The notes below the pieces were generated by a model that saw nothing but the letters and a program-made list of their open reading frames with translations, searched no databases and was not told the DNA's origin. From Calditerrivibrio sp. (lineage in GTDB: Bacteria > Chrysiogenota > Deferribacteres > Deferribacterales > Calditerrivibrionaceae): a stretch of DNA of 10,000 bases. Both the position numbers and the translations under genes were made by a program. The stretch is taken from assembly GCA_020217115.1 (NCBI GenBank), contig JAIWOA010000034.1, positions 1 to 10,000 on the forward strand, in the 5' to 3' direction. Positions 1-6,032 of this stretch are shown piece by piece. Each line of letters starts with the position of its first letter. Positions within the stretch are counted from its first letter, which is position 1.

Positions 1-1311
1 CTCATCCTCAATGTTTTCAGCTTTTACAGTATTATCATTGACCTTCGGCATTTCAGTTGACACATTGGCACCTGTCTCAAATTCACCCAAATCAAGTTCT
101 ATATCAAATTTGTTAGTAACACTGTCTCCTGAAATGTTGGAATTTTCAGTAACTTCAGTTCTTTCTATAAAATCAAGTGATGAAAGGTCCATCGACTGAC
201 TATTAGCTGCTGGTTGAAAAAGATCCATATCAAGCTTTTCTGAAACAGTACTTAACTTCTCTGCACCATCCCTGAAGCCAGCCAAACTAACCACCTTTTC
301 CTTGAGATCCCAGTGATCAGCCATTTTGGCAATAACAAGTATATCATCATATATTTCATTGATTGGAAGCTGCTCTACTCTATCAAAAAAAATCTCAGCA
401 AATTTTTTGTCAAATTGATATTTCTCCAATTCCCTAACACGTCTAACCATTTCAACAATAGATTTGTTATCATTATTTGAAATAAAATAATCCAGGGTTG
501 TAGAAAAGATCTGAACATTAGTAAATCTCTTATAAATATCCATATAAAAATCTTTATCTGCATCAAAGGGTAAAATATCAATAAGCTGTAGGAAAAGCTC
601 TTCATCAAAATTTGACATAAGGGCATTTTTGGCATTTTCTATATAGAAACTAATTCTACCGTCAACTTTCTTACAATAATCAAGTGTATATTTTATAGCC
701 GTACCAAAAATACAACCATTTGTAATTCCATCTTCTATCAATTCATATAAAAAACTACTATCACCACTCTTATAGGAGGTTTCAAGTGCATAATAGAGAT
801 ATTTACAGATCTCTTTATTTTTACCAAAACTTTTGATCTTTTTAATTAAATATTTAAGGGAATCGTAATTATTTTTATTAATTTCAAAAATATCCTTTAA
901 CACATCCAGAGATCTATCAACATTACCATTTTTCTCATAGTGTAATGCCAGATCCTTCAAAATACCTATCTGATCAGCTATCAACCCCTTCTTTTCAAAT
1001 ATTTTTGCCAGATATCGATAAAAATCGTACTGATCAGGGAAATACTTTATTCCTTTCCTGAGGACTGCAGCTGCTTTTTCGTAATACTTTTCATTTTCAA
1101 GTTTTTTAACAATCTCCAATGAATGGTTTACAAATCTATTCCTATCTCCACTTTTGTAATAAAGCTCACTTAAAAAATTTAAAGCATCAAAGTCATTCGG
1201 AAACTTTTTGATAAATTTCTCACATTCAGATATCGCCTTTTTGAGCTGCCCTTTGACATAAAGCTCCTTTATCTCACCAAAAGTCAAATCCTTTTTACCA
1301 AAGAAACTCAT
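1..1311 (-). CDS. TPR-like helical repeat protein, 3' end beyond window
   Basis: This reading frame is open without a stop from the ATG at 1311 to the window edge, giving 437 codons, so the C-terminus is missing. The start codon overlaps the queE stop as ATGA, and a GGAG sits 8 bases upstream, so it is translated as the last visible gene of the operon. Residues 15-160 show helix-pair spacing typical of tetratricopeptide repeats, for example KKFPNDFDALNFLSELYYKSG (about 35-54) and KYFPDQYDFYRYLAKIFEKKG (about 89-109). Further helical, less regular sequence follows to about residue 355. From about 358 the sequence becomes acidic, low in complexity and rich in Ser, Thr, Asn, Asp and Glu, with short hydrophobic-acidic motifs such as MDLSSLDF and FDIELDLGEFE. 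No signal peptide or membrane segment is seen, so it is probably cytoplasmic. No enzymatic motif is visible. TPR proteins usually scaffold protein complexes; the partner cannot be told. The function is unknown. Confidence 0.85.
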   Translation of the reverse strand, partial: MSFFGKKDLTFGEIKELYVKGQLKKAISECEKFIKKFPNDFDALNFLSELYYKSGDRNRFVNHSLEIVKKLENEKYYEKAAAVLRKGIKYFPDQYDFYRYLAKIFEKKGLIADQIGILKDLALHYEKNGNVDRSLDVLKDIFEINKNNYDSLKYLIKKIKSFGKNKEICKYLYYALETSYKSGDSSFLYELIEDGITNGCIFGTAIKYTLDYCKKVDGRISFYIENAKNALMSNFDEELFLQLIDILPFDADKDFYMDIYKRFTNVQIFSTTLDYFISNNDNKSIVEMVRRVRELEKYQFDKKFAEIFFDRVEQLPINEIYDDILVIAKMADHWDLKEKVVSLAGFRDGAEKLSTVSEKLDMDLFQPAANSQSMDLSSLDFIERTEVTENSNISGDSVTNKFDIELDLGEFETGANVSTEMPKVNDNTVKAENIEDE

Positions 1312-2003
1312 CACCTGATCTCCAAAAATTTATGAACCTGTGGTACATAATAAGCAAAAATCCCATTTCTATAAAAAAAGTCTGTTACACTATAAGTTAT
1401 GTTATTAGAATTGTTAAAAAAATGCAAGTATATTTTATTTTTATTTAAAATATTTAAGCCAATCAAAACCTTATTTAGATCTAATTCATTGATAGTATTA
1501 TTAATAACAACTTTTACGTAAATTTTATTAAAAAGGTTTGGATCTATTTTTTCTATTTCTATGATATCAAATTCAACACCAAAAGATCTTTTCAATTTAA
1601 AATCCAGACTTATTATATCAAACATCTCTCCAATTCTATTAAGTCTATCAATAAGAAAACCAGAAGTTTCAAGAAAAAGTCTGTACCCCTTATTTTTTAA
1701 GCATACTACAAATTCTTCTAAAAAATCTATTTGGTAAAGTGGTTCTCCTCCAGTAATTGAAATAGAATGTATAGAGTTTGGCTTTATAAAATCGTATATT
1801 TTATCCGATAAAAAAGCTGGGTTCACTGGGTTAGAAAACTTTTCTAAACCAAAAAAATCAAAACTTTCAACATATGAATAATCTGTGTCACAACCTTTAC
1901 AACCTATGGGACAACCAGAAAATCTAACAAAAACCTGAGGTGCACCTACATACTCACCCTCCCCCTGTATCGACCTAAAAACCTCTTTAATATCTCCATT
2001 CAT
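1311..2003 (-). CDS. queE: 7-carboxy-7-deazaguanine synthase QueE (radical SAM)
   Basis: QueE converts 6-carboxy-5,6,7,8-tetrahydropterin to 7-carboxy-7-deazaguanine, the ring-contraction step of queuosine and other 7-deazaguanine pathways. The 230-residue protein has the family's usual length. The N-terminal FRSIQGEGEYVGAP (9-22) is the QueE substrate/SAM signature. The radical SAM cysteines lie in CPIGCKGCD (C31, C35, C38; CX3CX2C), which bind a [4Fe-4S] cluster, and TGGEP (84-88) is the SAM-binding GGEP motif. The middle and C-terminal part (from about 130) is Asn/Lys/Ile-rich and less conserved. It follows queD by 22 bases, matching the order of the reactions. No clear Shine-Dalgarno sequence precedes the ATG, so it may depend on translational coupling to queD. 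The TGA stop overlaps the next gene's ATG. Cytoplasmic. Confidence 0.93.
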   Translation of the reverse strand: MNGDIKEVFRSIQGEGEYVGAPQVFVRFSGCPIGCKGCDTDYSYVESFDFFGLEKFSNPVNPAFLSDKIYDFIKPNSIHSISITGGEPLYQIDFLEEFVVCLKNKGYRLFLETSGFLIDRLNRIGEMFDIISLDFKLKRSFGVEFDIIEIEKIDPNLFNKIYVKVVINNTINELDLNKVLIGLNILNKNKIYLHFFNNSNNITYSVTDFFYRNGIFAYYVPQVHKFLEIR

Positions 2004-2025
2004 AGCAGATGCACAAAATTATATT

Positions 2026-2385
2026 CTACTCAAAATATTCAGCTACGGCGTTATGGCTCTCCCACACAGCAACCTTATACACAAGATCTCCAAAAATCTC
2101 TTTCATCCTCATAAAAATATACTTTGCCATATTTTCACTGGTAGGATTTACATCTTTAAAATATCTATGTTCATTCAGATATGTGTGGTCTAATTCATCA
2201 AGAAGATTTTTTAAATGCTTTTTTAGTACCTTGAAATCCACAAGCATGCCCAAATTATCAAGTTTGTCACCTTGAAGGACAATTTCAACTTTCCAATTGT
2301 GCCCATGCAGCCTTTCACAATTCCCCTCATAACCCCTTAAATTATGAGCAGAAGAAAAATGATCTATTACTCTAACCCTAAACAT
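2026..2385 (-). CDS. queD: 6-carboxytetrahydropterin synthase QueD
   Basis: QueD makes 6-carboxy-5,6,7,8-tetrahydropterin from 7,8-dihydroneopterin triphosphate, the substrate of QueE encoded next. The 119-residue length is standard for the PTPS/QueD family. The zinc ligands are H14 (FSSAHNL) and H27 and H29 (CERLHGHNW). C23 in GNCERLHGH is the catalytic cysteine of the QueD type. LLDELDHTYLNE (61-72) carries the conserved Asp-His pair, PTSENMAKYI (81-90) is the family signature, and E109 in WES is the expected pterin-anchoring glutamate. The ATG lies 19 bases inside the 3' end of the rluB-type gene in another frame; GGGG about 8 bases upstream is the likely ribosome binding site. No queC, queF or folE is in this window. 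A eukaryote-like PTPS function is unlikely because of the CxxxHGH arrangement and the queE partner. Confidence 0.94.
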   Translation of the reverse strand: MFRVRVIDHFSSAHNLRGYEGNCERLHGHNWKVEIVLQGDKLDNLGMLVDFKVLKKHLKNLLDELDHTYLNEHRYFKDVNPTSENMAKYIFMRMKEIFGDLVYKVAVWESHNAVAEYFE

Positions 2386-3068
2386 TCCTTTAACCCCTTT
2401 AATTCATTTTTAGTTAAAAATTTAAACTCACCAACCCCGATATCCTTTACAGTTATATTAGCAATCCTTATACGAATTAGTTTCTCAACTTCTATTTTAA
2501 AATAGCCAAACATTTTCCTGATCTGTCTTTTCTTACCTTCAGAGATAATAACCCTATATTTATTTCTTCCTATCTTATCAATGCTACAACTTTTTAATTT
2601 AAAACCATCTATAATAAGCCCTTTTTCCATCTCAACCTTATCATCATCATTTAAAGGTCTATTAGTATAAACAATATACTCTTTTTCAATATTAAACTTT
2701 GGAGTCTGCATTCTGTGTATCAGACTGCCATCATTAGAAAATAATATAAGACCTTCACTGTCATAGTCAAGTCTACCTGAGTATGCTAATTTAGTTTTTT
2801 TAAAAAACTCAAAGTCTTCTAAATTTTTTCTACCATGGGAATCCCCATATGACGTTAAAAAACCTTTCGGTTTATAAAATTTAACATACAAAAAATCACT
2901 CTTATTAATTTTATGACCTTTAACTGTGACAGAATCATCCTCTCCAACCTCGTAGCCAGGAATAATAACCACTTTACCATTCACACTAACATTACCACTA
3001 AAAATAAGCTCATCAGCTTCTCTTCTTGAAAACTCACTATTAAATGCTATAAACCTGTTTAATCTCAA
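2367..3068 (-). CDS. rRNA pseudouridine synthase, RluB/RsuA family
   Basis: This is an S4-domain pseudouridine synthase that isomerises a uridine in ribosomal RNA; the family includes RluB, RluE, RluF and RsuA. From the TTG start it has 233 residues. Residues 1-60 form the S4 RNA-binding domain (LRLNRFIAFNSEFSRREADE, then GNVSVNGK). The catalytic domain carries YKPKGFLTSY (about 66-75) and GRLDYDSEGLILFSNDG, whose first Asp (about residue 101) is the catalytic residue; GKKRQIRKMF is the conserved C-terminal motif. An ATG lies 12 codons upstream at 3104, but it has no properly spaced ribosome binding site and would add a tail ahead of the S4 domain. The TTG at 3068 follows AAAGGTGG at good spacing, 14 bases after the scpB stop. 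The position directly after scpAB is the classic place for rluB, which modifies 23S rRNA, but the exact target cannot be fixed from sequence. Confidence 0.92.
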   Translation of the reverse strand: MRLNRFIAFNSEFSRREADELIFSGNVSVNGKVVIIPGYEVGEDDSVTVKGHKINKSDFLYVKFYKPKGFLTSYGDSHGRKNLEDFEFFKKTKLAYSGRLDYDSEGLILFSNDGSLIHRMQTPKFNIEKEYIVYTNRPLNDDDKVEMEKGLIIDGFKLKSCSIDKIGRNKYRVIISEGKKRQIRKMFGYFKIEVEKLIRIRIANITVKDIGVGEFKFLTKNELKGLKECLGLE

Positions 3069-3074
3069 CGTCCA

Positions 3075-3082
3075 CCACCTTT
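3075..3082 (-). promoter_or_regulatory. Ribosome binding site for the TTG start of the RluB-type gene
   Basis: AAAGGTGG on the minus strand, right after the scpB stop, is followed after 6 bases by TTG at 3068. The S4 domain begins at once after this codon, which fits family N-termini better than the ATG at 3104. Confidence 0.65.
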
Positions 3083-3595
3083 TTAACCCTTCATTTCCTG
3101 CCATTCCCTAAAACTTGGCAAATCTGATAAATCTACCATCCCAAAATATTCCAAAAAACTATTTGTAGTAACATAAAGTAACGGTCTCCCGGGGACATCT
3201 TTTCTACCACCTACCTTAATAAAATTTCTGTCCAGTAGTGATCTTATTGCAGCAGATGAGTTAACTCCACGAACTTCATCAACCTCTACCCTTGTAATAG
3301 GCTGTTTATAAGCTATAACAGCAAGGGTTTCAAGCATTGATTTTGTAAGGTTTTCACCCTTATCCCCAAAAAACTTAACAAGATTGTCATACAACTCAGA
3401 TAAAGTTACCATCTGATAACCATCAGCAACACGGCGAATCTGGATCCCCAGATTCAAATTATTAAATAATTCAGCATAATCTATCAATCTATTCTCAAGA
3501 TTTATAGGATCAAATATTTTTCTAAAAAAATCTATACTCACCAGCTTACCAGAGAGAAATAGAGTAGCATAAAATAGTTGCCTTTCATTATCCAT
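3083..3595 (-). CDS. scpB: Segregation and condensation protein ScpB
   Basis: ScpB is the winged-helix (KITE) subunit that binds the kleisin ScpA and, with SMC, forms the bacterial condensin that organises and segregates the chromosome. The 170 residues fit the family. The strongest signature is SMLETLAVIAYKQPITRVEV (86-105), followed by DEVRGVNSSAAIRSLLDRNFI (106-126) and then GRPLLYVTTNSFLEYFGM (136-153) in the second winged helix, with a closing DLSDLP. The ATG at 3595 overlaps the scpA stop by 8 bases and has no clear ribosome binding site, which suggests coupled translation and matched dosage with ScpA. The C-terminus is short, lacking the longer acidic tail seen in many ScpB proteins. 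No smc gene is in the window. Acts in the nucleoid. Confidence 0.95.
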   Translation of the reverse strand: MDNERQLFYATLFLSGKLVSIDFFRKIFDPINLENRLIDYAELFNNLNLGIQIRRVADGYQMVTLSELYDNLVKFFGDKGENLTKSMLETLAVIAYKQPITRVEVDEVRGVNSSAAIRSLLDRNFIKVGGRKDVPGRPLLYVTTNSFLEYFGMVDLSDLPSFREWQEMKG

Positions 3596-4289
3596 TGCAC
3601 ACTACCATAAAATTATCAAAATTACTCCCCTGTAAAACATCTACAACCTTTTGCTTAACAAGTTCAAGAACAGCAAGAAAAAACACAACTGCCTCCCTTT
3701 TTGAACTTGCAATGGACAACAACCTGTCCCATAAAATATTTTTCTCTTTCTGAAAAAGAGCTTCCAGATATTTAACAACCTCACTCAGATCTATGGTATC
3801 TTTAACTACCGTCTTAATCTCTTCTTCACCTTCCTCCATCAAACTAAAAAAAGATTTGGCAAGCTTGTATGGATCATCGGAAATAAAAGTCACAGGTAGC
3901 GTTATAGATGACTCCCTTATCAGATTTCTCTGGGCAAAAAACTCTTTTTCCTTTAGCAAAACCGCAACATCTTTATAAAAAGAGTATTCAATAAGTCGCT
4001 GAGCAAATATAAACCTCTCCTCTTCTGGATCAATCCCCTCTTCTATCGCTATCTGCTGAGGTAGAAGCATTTTTGATTTCAGGTATATTAAATAAGAGGC
4101 CATCTGAATAAAATCAGCGGCAACTTCAATATCGATATCTTCTAATTTTCTAACCTCTTCAACAAATTGATCAGCTATCAAGGAGATTGGGATATCATAA
4201 ATATCAAGCTCATTCTTATAAATAAGATGTAGAAGAAGATCTAAAGGCCCTTCAAAATTTGAAACTTTAACATCCAATAAATCTGTCAA
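3588..4289 (-). CDS. scpA: Segregation and condensation protein ScpA (kleisin)
   Basis: ScpA is the kleisin that bridges the SMC heads and recruits ScpB in the bacterial condensin complex. The 233-residue length is usual. The N-terminal VSNFEGPLDLLLHLIYKNEL (9-28) followed by DIYDIPISLIADQFVEEV is the defining ScpA signature that contacts the SMC neck. ADFIQMASYLIYLKSKMLLP (58-77) is the second conserved helix. The C-terminal winged helix contains SSKREAVVFFLAVLELVKQK (about 195-214), which binds the SMC head. An acidic, probably flexible middle region lies around residues 150-165. Translation begins at TTG, supported by AAGGTGA 4 bases upstream. It lies 22 bases after trpS and overlaps scpB by 8 bases. 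The three products from trpS to scpB are a common bacterial neighbourhood. Confidence 0.95.
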   Translation of the reverse strand: MTDLLDVKVSNFEGPLDLLLHLIYKNELDIYDIPISLIADQFVEEVRKLEDIDIEVAADFIQMASYLIYLKSKMLLPQQIAIEEGIDPEEERFIFAQRLIEYSFYKDVAVLLKEKEFFAQRNLIRESSITLPVTFISDDPYKLAKSFFSLMEEGEEEIKTVVKDTIDLSEVVKYLEALFQKEKNILWDRLLSIASSKREAVVFFLAVLELVKQKVVDVLQGSNFDNFMVVCNG

Positions 4290-4293
4290 AGTA

Positions 4294-4300
4294 TCACCTT
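4294..4300 (-). promoter_or_regulatory. Ribosome binding site for the TTG start of scpA
   Basis: AAGGTGA on the minus strand is followed after 4 bases by TTG at 4289. The strong site supports a rare TTG initiation codon; no ATG or GTG in frame fits better, and the kleisin signature begins only nine residues later. Confidence 0.75.
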
Positions 4301-4311
4301 ACACATAAAAA

Positions 4312-5292
4312 TTATATTTTAAGAGCATTTCTTACAGAAGTCATCATCTTTTCAGCAACTGTGCATGACTTTTTTTGACTTTCTGATAAAAACTCATCAA
4401 CATCTTTTATCTCTTTTTCTAAATTTGATCTTTTTACCTGTATCGGCTCTAAAAACTCCAGCAGATGTTTTATCAATATCTTCTTACATTCAATACAACC
4501 TATCTTGGCATTTTTACACCCATCAACAATGAATTCCCTCTCATCTTCATTGGAGAATACCTTGTGATAGTCAAATACTGGACATATCTCTGGATTACCT
4601 GGATCAGATTTTCTCTTCCTATTTGTGTCTGTAACCATTTTTAATATTTCAGATTCCACATGTTTAAGATCATCCGTCAGCATAATTGCATTACCATAGG
4701 ATTTGCTCATTTTTCTACCATCCAGACCCAAAAGCTTTGGGACATCTGTCAGTAAGCCCTCTGGCTCTACAAATATATCACATTCATACAGGTGATGGAA
4801 TCTTCTCACTATCTCTCTACTAATCTCTATATGTGGCATCTGATCAACACCTACCGGAACATACTTTGCACTATACATAATAATATCTGCAGTCTGAAGA
4901 ACAGGATATCCCAAAAATCCCAATCCTGACAGATCCTTATCTGTAATCTCCGCCTTCATCTCTTTGTAAGTGGGACATCTCTCCAGCCATCCTATGGGAG
5001 TAATCATACTGAGTAAAAGATACAATTCTGCATGAAAAATATTTTTTGATTGGACAAAAAGGGTAGCCTTATTAATATCTATACCTACTGAAAGCCAGTC
5101 TAAAATCATCTCCCTTCTTAGCTCTTTGATATTTTCCGGATTTTCAAAATTAGTTGTAAGGGCATGCCAATCAGCAATAAAGTAGTAGCATTCATACTTA
5201 TCCTGTAACTTTACCCAATTTTTTAAAGCTCCAAAATAATGTCCGATATGTAGCCTACCCGTTGGCCTCATTCCACTTAAAACTTTTTCCAT
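4312..5292 (-). CDS. trpS: Tryptophanyl-tRNA synthetase, iron-sulfur-type cysteine set
   Basis: TrpS attaches tryptophan to tRNA-Trp using ATP. From the ATG at 5292 it has 326 residues, close to the usual 325-335 for bacterial enzymes. The class I signatures are clear: RPTGRLHIGHYFG with HIGH at 15-18, and GRKMSKSYGNAI with KMSKS at 194-198. LGYPVLQTADIIMY and VPVGVDQMPHIE are TrpRS-specific active-site segments that bind tryptophan and the adenylate. Four cysteines at 237, 259, 266 and 269 (spacing CX21CX6CX2C) match, within one residue, the arrangement that holds a [4Fe-4S] cluster in Thermotoga maritima TrpRS near the anticodon-binding domain. A GTG two codons upstream (5298) lies inside the ribosome binding site, so it was not taken as the start. 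The start follows the upstream M50 protease gene almost directly. No T-box or leader peptide is seen. Confidence 0.96.
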   Translation of the reverse strand: MEKVLSGMRPTGRLHIGHYFGALKNWVKLQDKYECYYFIADWHALTTNFENPENIKELRREMILDWLSVGIDINKATLFVQSKNIFHAELYLLLSMITPIGWLERCPTYKEMKAEITDKDLSGLGFLGYPVLQTADIIMYSAKYVPVGVDQMPHIEISREIVRRFHHLYECDIFVEPEGLLTDVPKLLGLDGRKMSKSYGNAIMLTDDLKHVESEILKMVTDTNRKRKSDPGNPEICPVFDYHKVFSNEDEREFIVDGCKNAKIGCIECKKILIKHLLEFLEPIQVKRSNLEKEIKDVDEFLSESQKKSCTVAEKMMTSVRNALKI

Positions 5293-5295
5293 AAC

Positions 5296-5301
5296 CACCT
5301 C
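5296..5301 (-). promoter_or_regulatory. Ribosome binding site deciding the trpS start
   Basis: GAGGTG on the minus strand lies 3 bases before the ATG at 5292, in register for initiation. The in-frame GTG at 5298 is part of this site itself and so cannot be the start. The site overlaps the last base of the preceding gene's region, suggesting coupled translation. Confidence 0.75.
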
Positions 5302-5938
5302 ATAAAAATAACTTTATAAAAAAATTCATAACAGGATAGATAATCATCCCCACAACCCCTGTTAATAAAAGTATCAAAATTATAAAAAAACCGTATCTTT
5401 CTGTTTGTCCATACTTATAGGCCATTTGATAGGGCAAAAATGATTGTAAAATCCTTCCTCCATCCATAGGCAAAATAGGCAGTAGATTAAAAACACCCAG
5501 TGCTATATTTATCTGAACAGAGTAAAGTAGCATGTAACCAATAGGTTCTAAAAAAAACTTCTCCCAGGATCCCTTGTCAACTTCAATACCAACAATGGAT
5601 CGTAAAAGTAATCCTGAAAGAAATGCTAATACAAAATTAGCCAGAGGACCAGAAAAACTTACAATAGCAGGACCATACTTTTTATATTTTAACCTCGAAA
5701 GATCTACAGGCACAGGCTTTGCCCATCCAAAAAGGCGAGTTATCAATAAAAACAACAAACCCACAATATCAATATGTGCAAAGGGATTTAAAGTAAGTCT
5801 ACCTGCCCTCTTTGCAGTATCATCTCCGAGGAGATACGCAGCATAACCGTGGGAAACCTCATGCAACGTAACTGCCATAAAAAATGGAAGTATCGAAACT
5901 GACAACTGTTTCAAATAAGAACTAATATCAAAATCCAT
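5300..5938 (-). CDS. Site-2 protease family (M50) intramembrane zinc metalloprotease
   Basis: This is a polytopic membrane protein of the M50/site-2 protease family with 212 residues, the size of the small S2P proteins that lack PDZ domains. HEVSH (26-30), inside the first hydrophobic helix, supplies two zinc ligands and the catalytic glutamate. NLLPILPMDGGRIL (151-164) carries the third ligand, D159. GWAKPVPVD (71-79) and SFSGPLANF (94-102) are conserved in this subfamily. Hydrophobic segments at about 14-36, 56-70, 92-115, 133-156 and 183-210 indicate five or six membrane passes. The ATG has no Shine-Dalgarno sequence, and a predicted promoter puts the transcript start at about this base, so it may be leaderless. 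It is the first gene of the operon, with trpS following almost directly. Family members cleave transmembrane regulators or remnants; the substrate here is unknown. Confidence 0.9.
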   Translation of the reverse strand: MDFDISSYLKQLSVSILPFFMAVTLHEVSHGYAAYLLGDDTAKRAGRLTLNPFAHIDIVGLLFLLITRLFGWAKPVPVDLSRLKYKKYGPAIVSFSGPLANFVLAFLSGLLLRSIVGIEVDKGSWEKFFLEPIGYMLLYSVQINIALGVFNLLPILPMDGGRILQSFLPYQMAYKYGQTERYGFFIILILLLTGVVGMIIYPVMNFFIKLFL

Positions 5939-5945
5939 AATATAA

Positions 5946-5974
5946 TTGATAACAGATAAAAGGGGTTAAGTCAA
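5946..5974 (-). promoter_or_regulatory. Extended -10 promoter of the M50-trpS-scpAB operon
   Basis: On the minus strand, -35 TTGACT (5974-5969) and -10 TATCAA (5951-5946) are 17 bases apart, with TG one base upstream of the -10 (extended -10, TGTTATCAA). The expected transcript start, about 7 bases beyond the -10, coincides with the ATG of the M50 gene at 5938. It is the only clear promoter seen ahead of this long operon. Confidence 0.65.
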
Positions 5975-5986
5975 TACTACATAAAG

Positions 5987-6001
5987 AAAAGCAAAGCTTT
6001 T
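5987..6001 (-). terminator. Weak intrinsic terminator candidate after the Ptb-fusion gene
   Basis: On the minus strand AAAAGC, a TTT loop and GCTTTT make a six-pair stem with only two G/C pairs, followed by C and TTT. It lies about 30 bases after the stop of the Ptb-fusion gene and just before the next promoter. The stem is weak, so some read-through into the next operon is likely. Confidence 0.4.
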
Positions 6002-6032
6002 AGTAAACAAAAGTATTGGCTAAACTCTCCCC

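Noticed and set aside
375..635. Minus-strand open frame of 86 codons
   Set aside because: It lies wholly inside the TPR-like gene in another frame, has low-complexity hydrophobic composition and resembles no protein; the long open frame over 1-1311 explains the region.
2009..2275. Plus-strand frames such as those at 2009-2275, 5574-5846, 6112-6373, 6364-6642 and 7443-7766
   Set aside because: Each is antisense to a gene with clear family motifs, and their translations are mirror artefacts without domain signatures.
2385..2480. PreQ1 riboswitch ahead of queD
   Set aside because: queD begins inside the rluB-type coding region, with no leader space and no preQ1 aptamer pattern seen.
3590..3600. 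Frameshift between scpA and scpB because the frames overlap
   Set aside because: Both proteins have complete family ends and normal lengths; an 8-base overlap is normal translational coupling.
5292..5330. Trp attenuator or T-box ahead of trpS
   Set aside because: The gene follows the M50 frame almost directly, leaving no leader; no Trp-codon run or T-box sequence is present.
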